From the NCBI GenBank assembly GCA_964034945.1, contig OZ035962.1:68028274-68092273 (forward strand): a stretch of DNA of 64,000 nucleotides. Direction: 5' to 3'. How positions within the stretch are numbered: the first letter of the stretch is position 1; each line of letters opens with the position of its first letter. Below the pieces are notes generated by a model. The model had not been told where the DNA came from, did no database searches, and saw nothing but the letters and a program-made list of their open reading frames with translations. This document shows positions 1-10,516 of the stretch, in pieces. The position numbers were made by a program, and so were the translations under genes. The DNA is from Chrysopilus asiliformis (lineage: Eukaryota > Arthropoda > Insecta > Diptera > Rhagionidae).

Positions 1-291
1 CACCAGGGTATTTGGTATGACAAAAGCTTTTGATTTCCGCATGTCCGTACGTCTGCCTGTCCGTCCGTGTCTGTCTGCCCGTGAACACCATAACTATCGA
101 AAGAATGGAGCTAGAGACTTGAAATCTTCCACAGATGCGTTTTTAGTAAATACCCAGGCTAGGTTCTCGAACGGGCAAAACCGAACTATTCCTTTCTCCT
201 TCCCAATACAAACGGATTTTTCATAAAATTTGTGTCTGTTCTCATATAAAGTATTTGACGATTGGTCCCTGGCAATTGCAGCTTTTCTTTT
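1..291 (+). mobile_element. HINE-2 (DINE-1/Helentron-like) copy, near the window edge
   Basis: Starts CACCAGGGTATTTGGTATGA, followed by a short (GTCC/GTCT)n stretch and GTGAACACCATAACTATCGA, and ends near CTGGCAATTGCAGCTTTTCT. The same order of blocks recurs at 27250-27690 (same strand) and 32283-32873 (opposite strand). The 3' block resembles the HINE-1 3' end, so the two families are probably related. Non-coding. Confidence 0.6.
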
Positions 292-1300
292 GTCTAAAAT
301 TCCCATTTCAAAATTTAAAAACAAATTTAAATTTTCAAATGAAAATGATTGATTTTTTTTTTTAAAGTCCCGCTGGAATTTGAAAATATTTACGGAAGAG
401 TGTATGGAAGCTGCGCGAGATAAAAAAAAACTAAGAACCAGAAAAATTATGCATTTCTTCAAAAAAACATCACTTGGACAAGACTCTAGTCGAGTCTAGA
501 AAAATAAAATCCTAATATAAAAATAACTAAATAAGCGCCCAAGGCAAACTGTTTTTAAATAAATATTCACAAAATTTCGGTTTCGGTTTTAACTTAAAAA
601 TATGTATTTACATAAAATAGTCTGACAGTGCGCCATCTCTCGAGTGATTAAGGTTAACTTATAGGCAGTCAAAACCACTTTGATTTTCGATGACAATTTA
701 TAAATATCTTTGTTTTTCATTCGTCAAAATATTGAATTCTTTTGTTTTGTTTGGCCGTACGCGACATTGCTTCAGAAGCTAATACTTCAAAAACCGATTT
801 CTGGAAAAAAAAGTCTATAAAAGCTAACTATGATGGTGACACATAACACCATCTGTTGCATTTAGATCGCAAAAATCTTATGGACACGACCTAAATATTA
901 GGCTAGAGGCCCTATTCCAGCGACTGTTAGTAGTCACAACTCATGATTTTTTTTGATTCATGGTCACAACTCATTGGAAAATTATAATCTTTGGTGTCAA
1001 AATCGCAATACAGATTGTGAATTCACAACACCAGTCCACCGATTCTGAGCATAATCGAAACTTATCGCCAGTGGAATATCGAAAAGAGGGAATTTTTTTA
1101 AAGTTAGGAAATTTTCTTGAAGATCCGCAGCGATGAAGAATTTTTTACCTACCCGATGTGAATTTTATAAGTTGCAAGTGTAATAAGCAACCCAAAAAAT
1201 CTCGATTTGACAGCCGCAAATGTACCGCGAAAAACTTTAGATAGTGTTTTTAATAATTTACCAAAGGCAATGAATTCCGCAGTATCCGTTTATTATTACC
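292..1300. other. Unrecognised AT-rich intronic DNA
   Basis: No coding or repeat structure that I can support. It lies in the first coding intron of the Fat-like gene. Confidence 0.6.
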
Positions 1301-1314
1301 TTAGGGGGAATCAA

Positions 1315-1630
1315 ATGCGAATAAGGAGGCCAAATCTACGGGACGCGTCAGATCCTTTTGCGATACTCGAAGAAAGGTAAAAAAGCGTAAATTATGTATG
1401 TTTAAAAACTTTAAATTTATGTGTTTGTGAGGTTTATAGAAATAAATGGGCTTCCACAGGCACTAGCAGTGGAAATCATTGAAATGTTGACTCCGCACAT
1501 GACTGAAGTGGGGCCCAATCGAACTTTAATATCGCCTGCTCTTCGTGTTTTGTGTGCGCTAAACTTATACGCAAACGCACTGTTTTCACTTCCTCATAAA
1601 GCAAGTGATATCCATTGGAAATGTCGATAA
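1315..1630 (+). pseudogene. PIF/Harbinger transposase N-terminal fragment with a short intron
   Basis: An ATG at 1315 opens MRIRRPNLRDASDPFAILEE. A GT donor at 1377 and an AG acceptor at 1430-1431 define a 55-base intron. Joining 1376 to 1432 keeps the frame and continues RFIEINGLPQALAVEIIEML, then LISPALRVLCALNLYANALF to about 1600. The succession RD-x-SDPF, a helix with ..RFIE.., then P-LRVLCAL-LYA is the pattern before the DDE nuclease of insect Harbinger transposases. Similarity fades after HKASDIHW and the frame stops at 1628-1630. No DDE residues remain, so this is a broken fragment. Its strand is opposite to the host exon. Family assignment rests on motif recall. Confidence 0.5.
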
Positions 1631-2572
1631 AAACGTTGGAAATGTGGAATAGATTTCCAGACGTCAAACCATTAGTGTTACCCGAGTGAAGGAAATCGCA
1701 TTGGAAGTCAAACCTGCATTAGTGTGCTGTATCCACCAACACAATTAAAAGAAAGTTGAATATGTGCACATAACTCGCTTGTCGATAATTATCGACAGTT
1801 CCCTCAGAATCCCTATACAGAATAAGAACATAGGTCCACAATTCAGAGGGCCTAGCCTTCTAAGGTAAATAAATGGTGGAATTTAGGTGAGTTACTAAAT
1901 CGGCTTTAACTAAACTTTACCGTTAGGTTTACCGCATATAGGTCATCTATCTTCGGTTTTTGAAGAAGAAAAATACTCAACCACCTTATTCCCTGGCCTG
2001 ATATTGCTTAAACCGCTAAAGGGATTAAAACCCTTTTTTGACCAGGTCATCCTGAAGGAAATCTTTCATCCACGAAAATCAACCATACCCCTTCCCTGTA
2101 AATTCTTCCTCTTCCATCATACGTTCCACTTCGAGAGGAATTTGACGTAGTTTAGTCCGAGGCCACCCGCAAGCCAGGTCGCAAGATTGTGAATTGACCC
2201 GTGGGAAATGGTTGAACCGCAAGGGGGTCAGTAGGCTTCAGTTTATTAATAGTCTGTAAAATTTATTAAGTAAACTTTGGTAATTTTTCGAAATTATCAG
2301 GAAGATTGATATTTTTTTTTTAAATATTAACGGAGAAATCCTTCAGTAAACACATTTTTCCAGAGCCTTTACTCCTTCAAATGGTTAAGAATATTCTGGG
2401 AAATCACCCAGACCAGCCTGAGCTGTGCTTCGGCATTAAAGGGGCTTCCCTAATCTCTGGCTGAAACTATAAAAAAAATTGCTTGAAAAGTTACAACGGA
2501 ACTTTCAATATGCTACAAGACCGAAATGTACTCCCGAATGCGTATACTTTCTTGTTTAGAAATTTGTATCAG
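1631..2572. other. Intronic DNA with a short dispersed repeat
   Basis: Mostly unrecognised. At about 2410-2478 a segment beginning CTGAGCTGTGCTTCGGCATT recurs in diverged form at 50238-50297 (CTGAGCTGTGATTCGGCATC), followed in both by CTCTGGCTG and an A-run. The element type is unknown. Confidence 0.45.
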
Positions 2573-2580
2573 AACTTACC
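2573..2580 (-). other. Splice donor of the cadherin exon
   Basis: CCG|GTAAGTTC on the minus strand, a near-perfect donor after codon 300. Without splicing, the frame would end seven codons later. Confidence 0.85.
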
Positions 2581-3539
2581 GGCTTAACTTTGATGATAAC
2601 TTTCGCCTTGCTTGCCTGATTCGGTCGGTAATTAGTGCCGGTTCCACGATCTGTAGCGAGTACAATTAATTCATGAAGTGATTTCTCAATATACTTCAGG
2701 GGCCGCGTTAGAGAAATTACTCCGCTCGTAGGATGCACAGCGAAAATGTCCGTGTCGTCCAGGAAGCTATAGTAAATTTCGCCATTTATACCAAGATCTG
2801 CATCTTCAGCTACTACCTTTAAGATACTTTTATGCAACGGTATGTCTTCAAGAACCGTTTTCGAGTATTCCGTTGGATAGAACAGCGGACTCAAATCATT
2901 GCGATCAAGCACTTTCAGATAGACCATCGTTTCACATTCGTATAAATGTCGACCATTACGCTCTTGCTGCGTTGCGCTAGCCTTGACCGCAAGGCGATAT
3001 TCGTCCGTTTTCTCCCGATTCAAAATCACATTACCGGTTCGAGTCCGAATAGCAAGAAATACGAAATCGCCAACTAATCGCTCTTCAGCCTTAAATAACT
3101 TATCGCGATCACCACTAACTATACGAAATTTTACATCTAAATCAGGTATCACTCTTATACCGACGCGATCTTCATTTGGTGGCTGCATTGCATAGGATTT
3201 ACCTACGCTATTCTCAGGTATTGTCACATTGTAAATTGGGTGAGCGAATTGAAATACGAACGTGGTGTGATCAGTTGATGTTGGCGGCAAAACATGTGAT
3301 GATGTCGATGATGTCAGTGCTAATGACAATGAGGATTGTAATTGTGATGGAGCTGATTTATCTTGAGCGGGTGGCTGCTGATTAGGGGCTGTGCTGCATT
3401 GGGCGCTTACTAGAACTGTACTAAAGATTACAGCAACTAGAAACGCCTTTGGCGTCACGCCGCGTTTTTTATGTCTCATTTCTTTCGGTCGCGGCGAGTA
3501 ATTGATGATTACGGCTACTCATGCTAAATGTTCACTTAT
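2580..3539 (-). CDS. kug: Fat-like cadherin (kugelei/Fat2 type), first coding exon
   Basis: Start of a giant atypical cadherin, a single-pass cell-surface protein that in Drosophila acts in planar polarity of epithelia. Coding runs from ATG at 3479 down to 2580 (300 codons, phase 0). Residues 1-26 form a signal peptide (basic start, then a VAVIFSTVLVSA core). Residues 27-70 are low-complexity Ser/Thr/Gln. Cadherin repeat 1 opens with NVTIPEN (84-90) and ends at the calcium linker DRND..PLF (192-200). Repeat 2 has the DAD-G-NGEIYY motif (226-237) and ATDRG (275-279). The pairing of LFKAEE..VGDF with NREKTDEY and DTDIFAVHPTSGVISL is typical of Fat1/2/3 rather than Fat or Dachsous. ATG 3479 is chosen because it has a good context (GAAATG) and lies just before the signal peptide. 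The acceptor (pyrimidine tract + TTTCAG) is at 3540-3541 and the donor (G|GTAAGT) at 2579. The family member is inferred by motif recall, not alignment. Confidence 0.85.
3469..3522 (-). promoter_or_regulatory. Upstream ORF overlapping the cadherin start codon
   Basis: Seventeen codons beginning at ATG 3522 in the 5' leader of the Fat-like exon, out of frame with the main ATG (offset 43 nt) and ending at TAA 3471-3469, that is, beyond the main ATG at 3479. An overlapping uORF usually lowers initiation at the main start. Its ATG context (TAGCATGA) is weaker than that of the main ATG. The ORF is visible; the regulatory effect is inference. Confidence 0.45.
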
Positions 3540-3560
3540 CTGAAATTAAAAGGAGAAGTA
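3540..3560 (-). other. Splice acceptor before the cadherin exon
   Basis: A pyrimidine-rich stretch (CTTCTCCTTTTAATTTCAG on the minus strand) ends at 3540. This implies a separate 5' UTR exon and promoter further right; I could not locate them. Confidence 0.7.
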
Positions 3561-3938
3561 AAATTATTTATTAAGATATATAATATTTTATAATGTAAAT
3601 TTCATTTTGATTGAACTTTGATTTTGGAAGATAGGAAAAGCTATAGTGGAGTAATTATGTGATTATGAAAAGCCATTGAAAGGGTAATTAGCTGAGGTGA
3701 AACGAGAGAGGGAAGCACATGAAAGGAAAAGCTAGCCTGGGTATCTTTCTGAAGCCACACAAAAAATTTTAAAGCGATACTTCAAACTATTCATAAGTAA
3801 ATCACCGACAAACAGCAGTGTCGCAACTCAAAAAACGAGACTTTTCAGGAGACACATTTTAAGGTTTTAGATTGCGTGATTTTTTTTTACTAAATTCTGT
3901 ACGCCTATTTCATTCGCAGGGTAGTCTTGCAGAGCAGA

Positions 3939-4609
3939 CAATGGGTGCATTCAGCGACCTGAGCCGCTCAGCATCGCTCTAGAGCGAAAAAGGTGCTCAG
4001 TTACTGAACGCAATCGCTACAGAGCGGCTCAACTGAGCAGCTCACATTTTTTCTGAGCGTAAAAGAACTCCGCTCAGTAGCTGAGCAAATGTCAAATGAA
4101 GAATTACATAAACTCAATTCATGTGTAACAATGACGACGGAGATAAATGGTGTTATTTATAATATTTATAGTTATTTATGTTATATTTATAATACGAGAA
4201 GCTTCATGGAAGTTCTTGCTGAGCAAACGGGAACGAAAATAGTCGGCGTTGCGGAAAATGTTGGCGAAAGAGTTCGGGAGTGTACTTCGGTATAGTCACC
4301 TCAAAATAATCCCGGTTTCTTTCAGGCTTCGAACTTCGAATTGAGGTTACTTTAAAATGAGTATTACATTCGTCAACCAACATTGCGATGGGCTCCAAAT
4401 TTAACATATCTGACGCGCAAATACCGAATATTGTTGAAATAATTATATCTCGGTCCATGTTCCACTATAACCCCGAATATATTTTGACAGTTTTATGTGC
4501 GCGGCTTAGTAGCGGTACATTCAGTAAACACTAAGCGGCTCAGCTGAGCGGTTTTTTGACACAAACTGAGCCGCTCCAAAGCGGCTCGGATCGCTGAATG
4601 CACCCATTG
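3939..4609. mobile_element. Inverted-repeat element, probable internally deleted Harbinger
   Basis: The ends are inverted copies of CAATGGGTGCATTCAGCGA. Both arms are rich in GAGCGGCTCAG-type short palindromes (GCTCAGCTGAGC and relatives). The centre carries a minus-strand coding remnant (4204-4458). No clean 3-bp target duplication was seen. Confidence 0.65.
4204..4458 (-). pseudogene. Possible Harbinger transposase N-terminus
   Basis: An 84-codon frame from ATG 4458. The stretch NRDYFEVTIPKYTPELFRQH resembles the segment just before the nuclease domain of PIF/Harbinger transposases (acidic start, then 'YFE..IP.YT...FRQHF'). Sequence after QHF does not continue the family and no catalytic residues are present. 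It lies centrally in the terminal-inverted-repeat element at 3939-4609, as expected for an internal deletion derivative. It could also be a chance frame. Confidence 0.4.
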
Positions 4610-4820
4610 AATAGATTTAACAAAATCTGAAGTAGTTCAAAGTAATGAAAAGCTTTATTTTTTAAAAGGAAAATTTTAGTTGAAAAATTATTGGAAAAAA
4701 CTAGTGTTTCCTTTATAGGTCATTAATTTTTTAACTTTTCTTTTAAAAAATGAGGCTCGTCAGGTATAGTTTTACGATAACTCAAAAATTATTAATTATG
4801 GAAACAGCAGATCAACGATT

Positions 4821-4965
4821 TTTTTTATACCCGTATGGTGAAACCAAAGGGTATATTAGATTTGCCTTACCGTTTGTAACGCCAAGATCCCGTCATCGCA
4901 CAAAAAAATGAATTACACCAGTGTGTTTAGAATGATAAAAAAAGTTGAATTTAGCATGTCCGTCC

Positions 4966-5000
<35 letters not shown>

Positions 5001-5417
5001 CGTCCGTCCGTCTGTCTGTCCGTCCGTCTGTCTGTGGCGCGGATTGCGGGCGCACGTATTGAGTTAGAGACTTGAAATTTTGCGTGGATCCATTTTTTGT
5101 AAAATGCGAGGCTAAGTTCGTTAATGGGCAAAAATGGACCATTAGGGGGGGTACCCCCCATACGAACGAAATCGTTTTTTGTGAATATCTCAAAAACCGT
5201 GCATCTTATCAAAAAGTCTAAGAACAAAAGTTATTTAGAATATTATTCTACATAAAACTCCCATACATCAAAATCCGATTGGAATAAATTTTAAAAAATC
5301 TTATTGGAAAGTTTGACTTCAAAGTGGAATTTTGGTACAACTGTTCGAATTTTGATACGAATATCACCATATGGGTTTTCAATAATTGCCAGATTGGCAA
5401 TTATAGCTTTTGTTATG
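4821..5417 (+). mobile_element. HINE-1 copy 1 (DINE-1/Helentron-like)
   Basis: Best full-length copy. The 5' end reads TTTTTATACCCGTATGGTGA followed by ACCAAAGGGTATATT, so TATACCC and GGGTATA form a short inverted pair as in Drosophila DINE-1. Next come a conserved block (CGTTTGTAACGCCAAGATCC), a (GTCT/GTCC)n core at 4959-5035 and GGCGCGGATTGCGGGCGCAC. The 3' end carries the hairpin ATTGCCAGATTGGCAAT followed by TATAGCTTTTGTTATG. No protein is encoded; frames through the microsatellite are artefacts. Helentron membership is inferred from architecture. Confidence 0.8.
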
Positions 5418-5860
5418 TTTTTCATTGAAACCGAGTTTTTTTAATTGATCTGTAAGCAGCATGGCAAAACGTGCCTTGGGTATGAAATAGACGCAAACTC
5501 TGTGACTAAAAACTTGTTACAAATGCTCTCTTATGGCGAGTATTTCTTGTAGAGTTAAGACCTTTTCTCAGATGAAAGAGCAAGTCAAAACAAGTGATAT
5601 CGTATCAATAACTCAAAACTGCTAATTTTGAATTGACACTAATGCCACAAAATATGTAAAGGGTCTTTCAATTGGGCGACGTATTTTGCCGATAAAGTTT
5701 CTCCTAAACGCTTCAAAAAATTTCGCAATATCTGACATTTGAGTCAGTCAATGTATACCATTAAATAATCAAACAGTACATGCTTTAAAAACGTTTATAA
5801 CTAATTCAAATTTTCAAAAGTTAATTTTCGGTAGTGACGACTTTACACTCGCTAACTTCA
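5418..5860. other. Unrecognised spacer
   Basis: No feature that I can support between HINE-1 copy 1 and the mariner-like fragment. Confidence 0.5.
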
Positions 5861-6530
5861 TTTTTCGGTCATTATAACCATCCAACTAGACGAACAATTG
5901 AACATCTTGTGCAAAGATTCCAAGAAAAATTGTTGCTTTTGGTCAATTGAGCAACCCGAAACCATTCAATAAACGCCAATGCATCCGCAAAAATTGACTG
6001 TTTGGTGCGGATTTCATGCCGGAGGTGTAATTGGGCTATACTTCGACACACGCTAGCAACTCAGTTGCAGTCAATGAAAACCGCTACCGCGCCAAGTTAT
6101 TTTTGGGACCAATTGGAAAAAAATGACTTGAAGCAAATGTGGTTTCAACAAGATGGTGCCACATGCCACACAGCAGGTGAAACAGTCGATTTATTATAAA
6201 ATAAATCGATTGATTCAGCCAATTGATTCGGCCATTTCTGGAGAGAACGAGTACACTCTCCAGAAATGGTCGAATCAATTGGCCATCAATCAATCAATTC
6301 AATCAATCGTTCGTGCGATTTAACACCTCTAGATTTTTTTTTTTTGGGTTATGTAAAGTCATTGGTCTATAGCAACATGCCAGAAACTTTGAACGACTTC
6401 AGGATCAACATTCAGCGCGAAATTTCTGGGATATCGACTGCTTTATGCGAAAAAGTCAAATTTGGGTTCAACGCATACACTCCTGATAGCGCTTCCGTGC
6501 AGGATATTTACATGATGTTGTATTCCAAAA
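5861..6530 (+). pseudogene. Mariner-like (IS630/Tc1-mariner) transposase pseudogene 1
   Basis: Scattered pieces of one transposase occur in order but in different frames. A DNA-binding region FFGHYNHPTRRTIEHLVQRF begins at 5861. After a large deletion come MHPQKLTVWCGFHAGGVIGL, then WFQQDGATCHTAGETVDLL (catalytic Asp in QQDG, about 6140-6199), and finally SCDLTPLDFF followed by a G-YVKSLVYSNMPETLNDF block (third Asp in TPLDFF). Several frameshifts and stops, plus an inserted hairpin at 6219-6282, make it dead. The same transposase type recurs at 63608-64000. Confidence 0.8.
6219..6282. repeat. Hairpin inserted in the transposase pseudogene
   Basis: Two 27-base arms (starting CCAATTGATTCGGCCATTTC) with one mismatch around a 10-base loop at 6246-6255. 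It replaces the coding stretch expected between the second and third catalytic blocks. Confidence 0.8.
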
Positions 6531-6832
6531 TTATTGGTGTCGATAGTGCTTTCATCCCAATTGAAAGATGGTTTACCTATGATACTTACGAGTACAGTGC
6601 TCAAAACTACCCCGGTTCTACTATTTCGTTCCTCTTCCAAAGACCAATTGAAATCAAAGGAAAATAAAAATCCCTATCTGAGGAACGAAATTCGGCGTTT
6701 CAGTAAAACACTACTTGTATGTGCGTGCATTGTAACGTTCCTTGTTACCATATGTACACAAATTTGAAGTTCCTTGTTACTATGCACACACACACACATA
6801 TATAAGAACGTCAAATGATTCACTAGTCATTC
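6531..6832. other. Spacer with a short CA/TA microsatellite
   Basis: (CA)n then (TA)n at about 6784-6802. Nothing else recognised. Confidence 0.6.
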
Positions 6833-7314
6833 ATTGACATTCACTTTAATGAACGTTGACTAATGAATTCACCTACGACTCACTCACTAGAGGTACCTCT
6901 AATGGTGTTAGATTTTCTCCACCGAAGAATGTTAGAAGGGTGAATATTGGATAAAAATCTTTTTAACTTTTCAGGTTTCGGGAAAACCAAATATCAAATA
7001 TATTCACCTAGGATTCTCTAGGATGCTTCGCTAGTGGCGGAAATTTAATACCACAACGGTGTTTCTGCGAATCGTTGTTGGAATTACTTGAAACTTGTTT
7101 TTTCTTCACCAAAGTAAAAAAAAAAATCTCAAAAAAATAATTCACAGGAGTCATTTTTTTCACTTGATCTTCATCTATTATTTACCCAAATAATTCATTT
7201 AAACTTCACTTTTACATTCACCGGTGGAGAAAACCAAACACCATTAGAGGTACGTCTGGTGAGTTGAAGGTGAGTTCCCAAGTGAACGGTTTGTTCATCC
7301 AAGTGAATGTCAAT
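6833..7314. mobile_element. MITE with ~90-bp imperfect inverted ends
   Basis: Left ATTGACATTCACTTTAATGA ... CTCTAATGGTGTTAGATTTT; the right end read in reverse gives ATTGACATTCACTTGGATGA ... CTCTAATGGTGTTTGGTTTT. Both arms then reach TCTCCACCG. The superfamily is unknown and no target duplication was resolved. Confidence 0.7.
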
Positions 7315-9569
7315 AAAAAGGGATCGTTGCAAATGTACTAAATTGGAATCGTCAGCCGATTAAAATAGTATTAACAGTTTGGAGAAATTTTATTCCTAAC
7401 GATAATTTAATTAATCCCTGGACATCCTAGTAACAGCAAAAAATAATTTCTTGTCTCTAACCTCGCTTAACTTTTAGATTTCAAATACGAGTTCGTAAAA
7501 TTACTGCACTTGATTAATTATTGACGGTAAACAATAACAATAAATTACGAATGTAAATATTGTACATAAAATTTGCGGAAAGTGGGGAATACATGAATAT
7601 TTGTACTCTTTAATACGGTAATTAGTTTTCTTATTTTACAAAAAATAAAGAGAGGTGATCCATATTTGCGACCACGATCTGAATTATGTACACTTAGCTT
7701 ATATACGCAGAGAAAAAATAGTAAACCTAAACATCTTATAATGTGGAATCAGGACTATAACAGAACGTTCATTTTTTATAACTGAAATTAACTATTTTAT
7801 AATATCAATTATAAAAAATGATCGGAATCAACTATTTTTATAATAAATGTAACTACTTAGTAGTAAAATTGACTAATTTGTGGTTAAAATGACTATTTTT
7901 GTAATTGAAATTAACTGTTTCAGTTGTATTATCGATTCTCCATTATCAAATAGATTTACTATTAATAAACATCACACAAATTAATGGAACATTTGTGCTT
8001 TGAAGGAAACCGAGTGACATTATTTTGCCTGGCTTTTGGGATTTTAAAAATGTACTTAATGAACATTTCAGTAGAATTAAATTTTTTTTTTTAATAAATC
8101 AAAATTGTAGTAATTTTGGTTTGAGAACTCTATCAATCTCCGTCACACAAAATATAGGAAAACGCGACGGTTCAGCAAAAGTTGATAAAAAGTGTTCTTC
8201 GAAGCATTTTCTCAACTTAAAGATCACAAATATATCTAATTTATATATTTTTTAAAACCAGAGCCTGTTCAGGAAGATAAGCGCATGGTAAAAGAATATA
8301 TTCACACTCGGCATTTAATCTTATTTAGCATCTGACAAGAAGAGAAATGATAAATTCGATTTTCAGGTTTTTTTTTCGTTGGCCTGGCAGATATCATATT
8401 ATTTCGGGGTTTTCTTTTGATTATTTAGTCCTCTTTTACAAGTATTTACCTCCACGAATTCTGCAAAATTTCATGCTTGTGTTATATATTTCTAATGTAG
8501 AAACATACCGAAAAAGCATAAAATATGAATTATTCTCAATTCAACTTCGGTTAAAATTTTCACATAGCGATCGGGGTAAATGTGAGTAACTTGTATTTTT
8601 GTGAAATTTTTTCCATTTTCCAAAATAACAGCATAAGGCAACCAAAGTACAATAAGATTTGTGTGAAATTATGCCATGATTGATGAATTTGTGCAGGGTG
8701 TAGCATTCCGCAACGATGGGTGTTAAAGAATTTATATTTCACCTGGCTGACTGAAAGGATAAAAATATTATTTGCATGAAAATTTTTATCCATATCTCAG
8801 ATATGAAACAAACATAGAAAACGTACTGGAAATTGAAGCATGTATATTAAAGGCAATGTACGTACTTAATATGAAAGCCTCTTAGGGATTGAAGCTTGAT
8901 TCAATTTAAAACGTCATCATTTTGATACCTGTTCATGGTTTTTGATCGAAATATACTTTCAAATAGCATGATGCTTACATGATGAAACAAAATTCAGGTT
9001 ATCGTCATACGGTACAGTTTACTGACAAAGTATTCAATTTCCACACCTCCATGCAAAAACAAAACCTAAAGTATTGACAAAGGACTACAGAATTTATCCC
9101 ACGTTTTAACATTTATGCGTTAGTTCTAATAATCTTGCTCGTGTTTCTAAAAAAAAATATAGTTTAGAGTGTGTCCAAGAGTAGCTGTATTCTTGACCAA
9201 AATTCGTTCATATATATTCCAGATCAAAGAAACCTATAAGTTCACTGGTGATTCTTTGATTCGAGTGGATAAACTTTATGTGCTCGACAATAAAGGCGCA
9301 TGATTGAAAGGATAATTTGCATTATTGTGTCGGTTTTTTACGTAAAGAGATTTAAAGTTAGTAATTATTTGAAATTAAATGATATTAGAGCCAGTAAACA
9401 CTGGAAAGTATTCAAAAGCAAAAGCATCCGTATAAAATTCACACTTGAAGGTGAAGAGAATTTTAAGTTTGGAGTTCAAAAAATATCTACAGATTGTTCT
9501 AATCTGGTGAAAAACTATTCTCACTGGCCAAATAGTTAATATATAGTCTATTAAAAACGAGTATCCACT
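7315..9569. other. Mostly unrecognised AT-rich DNA
   Basis: At 7717-7960 an AT-rich block has weak inverted ends (AATAGTAAACCT... and AATAGTAAATCT...) and several AACTATTTTTATAAT-like motifs; it may be an old MITE. No supported gene in the rest. Confidence 0.4.
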
Positions 9570-10516
9570 ATCTAGATCAGTGTTGTACACCTATGGCTCG
9601 CCAAGGGCCTCACATGCCTAAAATTTTTACCTATAGCGACAGAGCATTTTATGCAATTATGACCAATATTGTCACATTTTAGAGCGGGAGAAAAATGAGC
9701 AAATTCAGTGAGTCAGATGCTTTATTCGTTCTTAATGTTATTTCTGCTGTTAATGCGTTGTGTGACATTTTTCCCTTGGTAAAATGAGCAATGTTCCCGA
9801 ACCCCCCGGTAATCGGAAGATCTCCCGATTTTTTCTTAAAATGAGACAAGAATTGCGAACACAAAAAATAGCTTCTTTATTTTATTTCGATGGTTTACTT
9901 TATTATTTATTCTTCCTTTTGCCTAGAGTTCCTAGATGTGACTATATTTCCGCACCTTACTAGCAATCCGCACCTACCATGAATCCCGTCCGTCACTGTC
10001 GCTGTTACATCTGATGTTACGTCTAGTGAAGATTGAAATGTCAGCTGTTATGACAAAAAAGTCAGACAGTTTTTGCTGACATCTTTGCTAACAGAAATGG
10101 TGACGGAAATTTGACATCCGTGAATTTAAGATGGCGGATTGTAAATTTTCACGTGCAGAGACGCTCCGTTCTATAAACGAATGCTGTTTCAAAGTAATTT
10201 TTACAAAGAAATTATTTGAAAAAGTCTTCGTAGGAGCAGCTGGAGGCCAAATTTCATTTTAGTGCGGACATTTTAAAGAAAAAAGTGAAATTATTGAGAT
10301 CGTCATATTTACTACTCTCAGTTGTTTACTGCTCAACGCATTTCTGAAACTGAAACGTCATGCCAGAATCAGCCCACCTACGTCACAACAAAATTTTCTA
10401 ATGACATTTCTTTTAACAGTTCTGTCAATGTTTCTGGATGGCGTGTTAAGAGCAAAAGTCAGTATCCCTCAAGCTACTCTACATTCGCCATTGAAAGAAT
10501 GTCCAAAATATGAATA

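Noticed and set aside
2983..3385. Plus-strand open frames opposite the cadherin exon
   Set aside because: Antisense shadows of the cadherin coding sequence.
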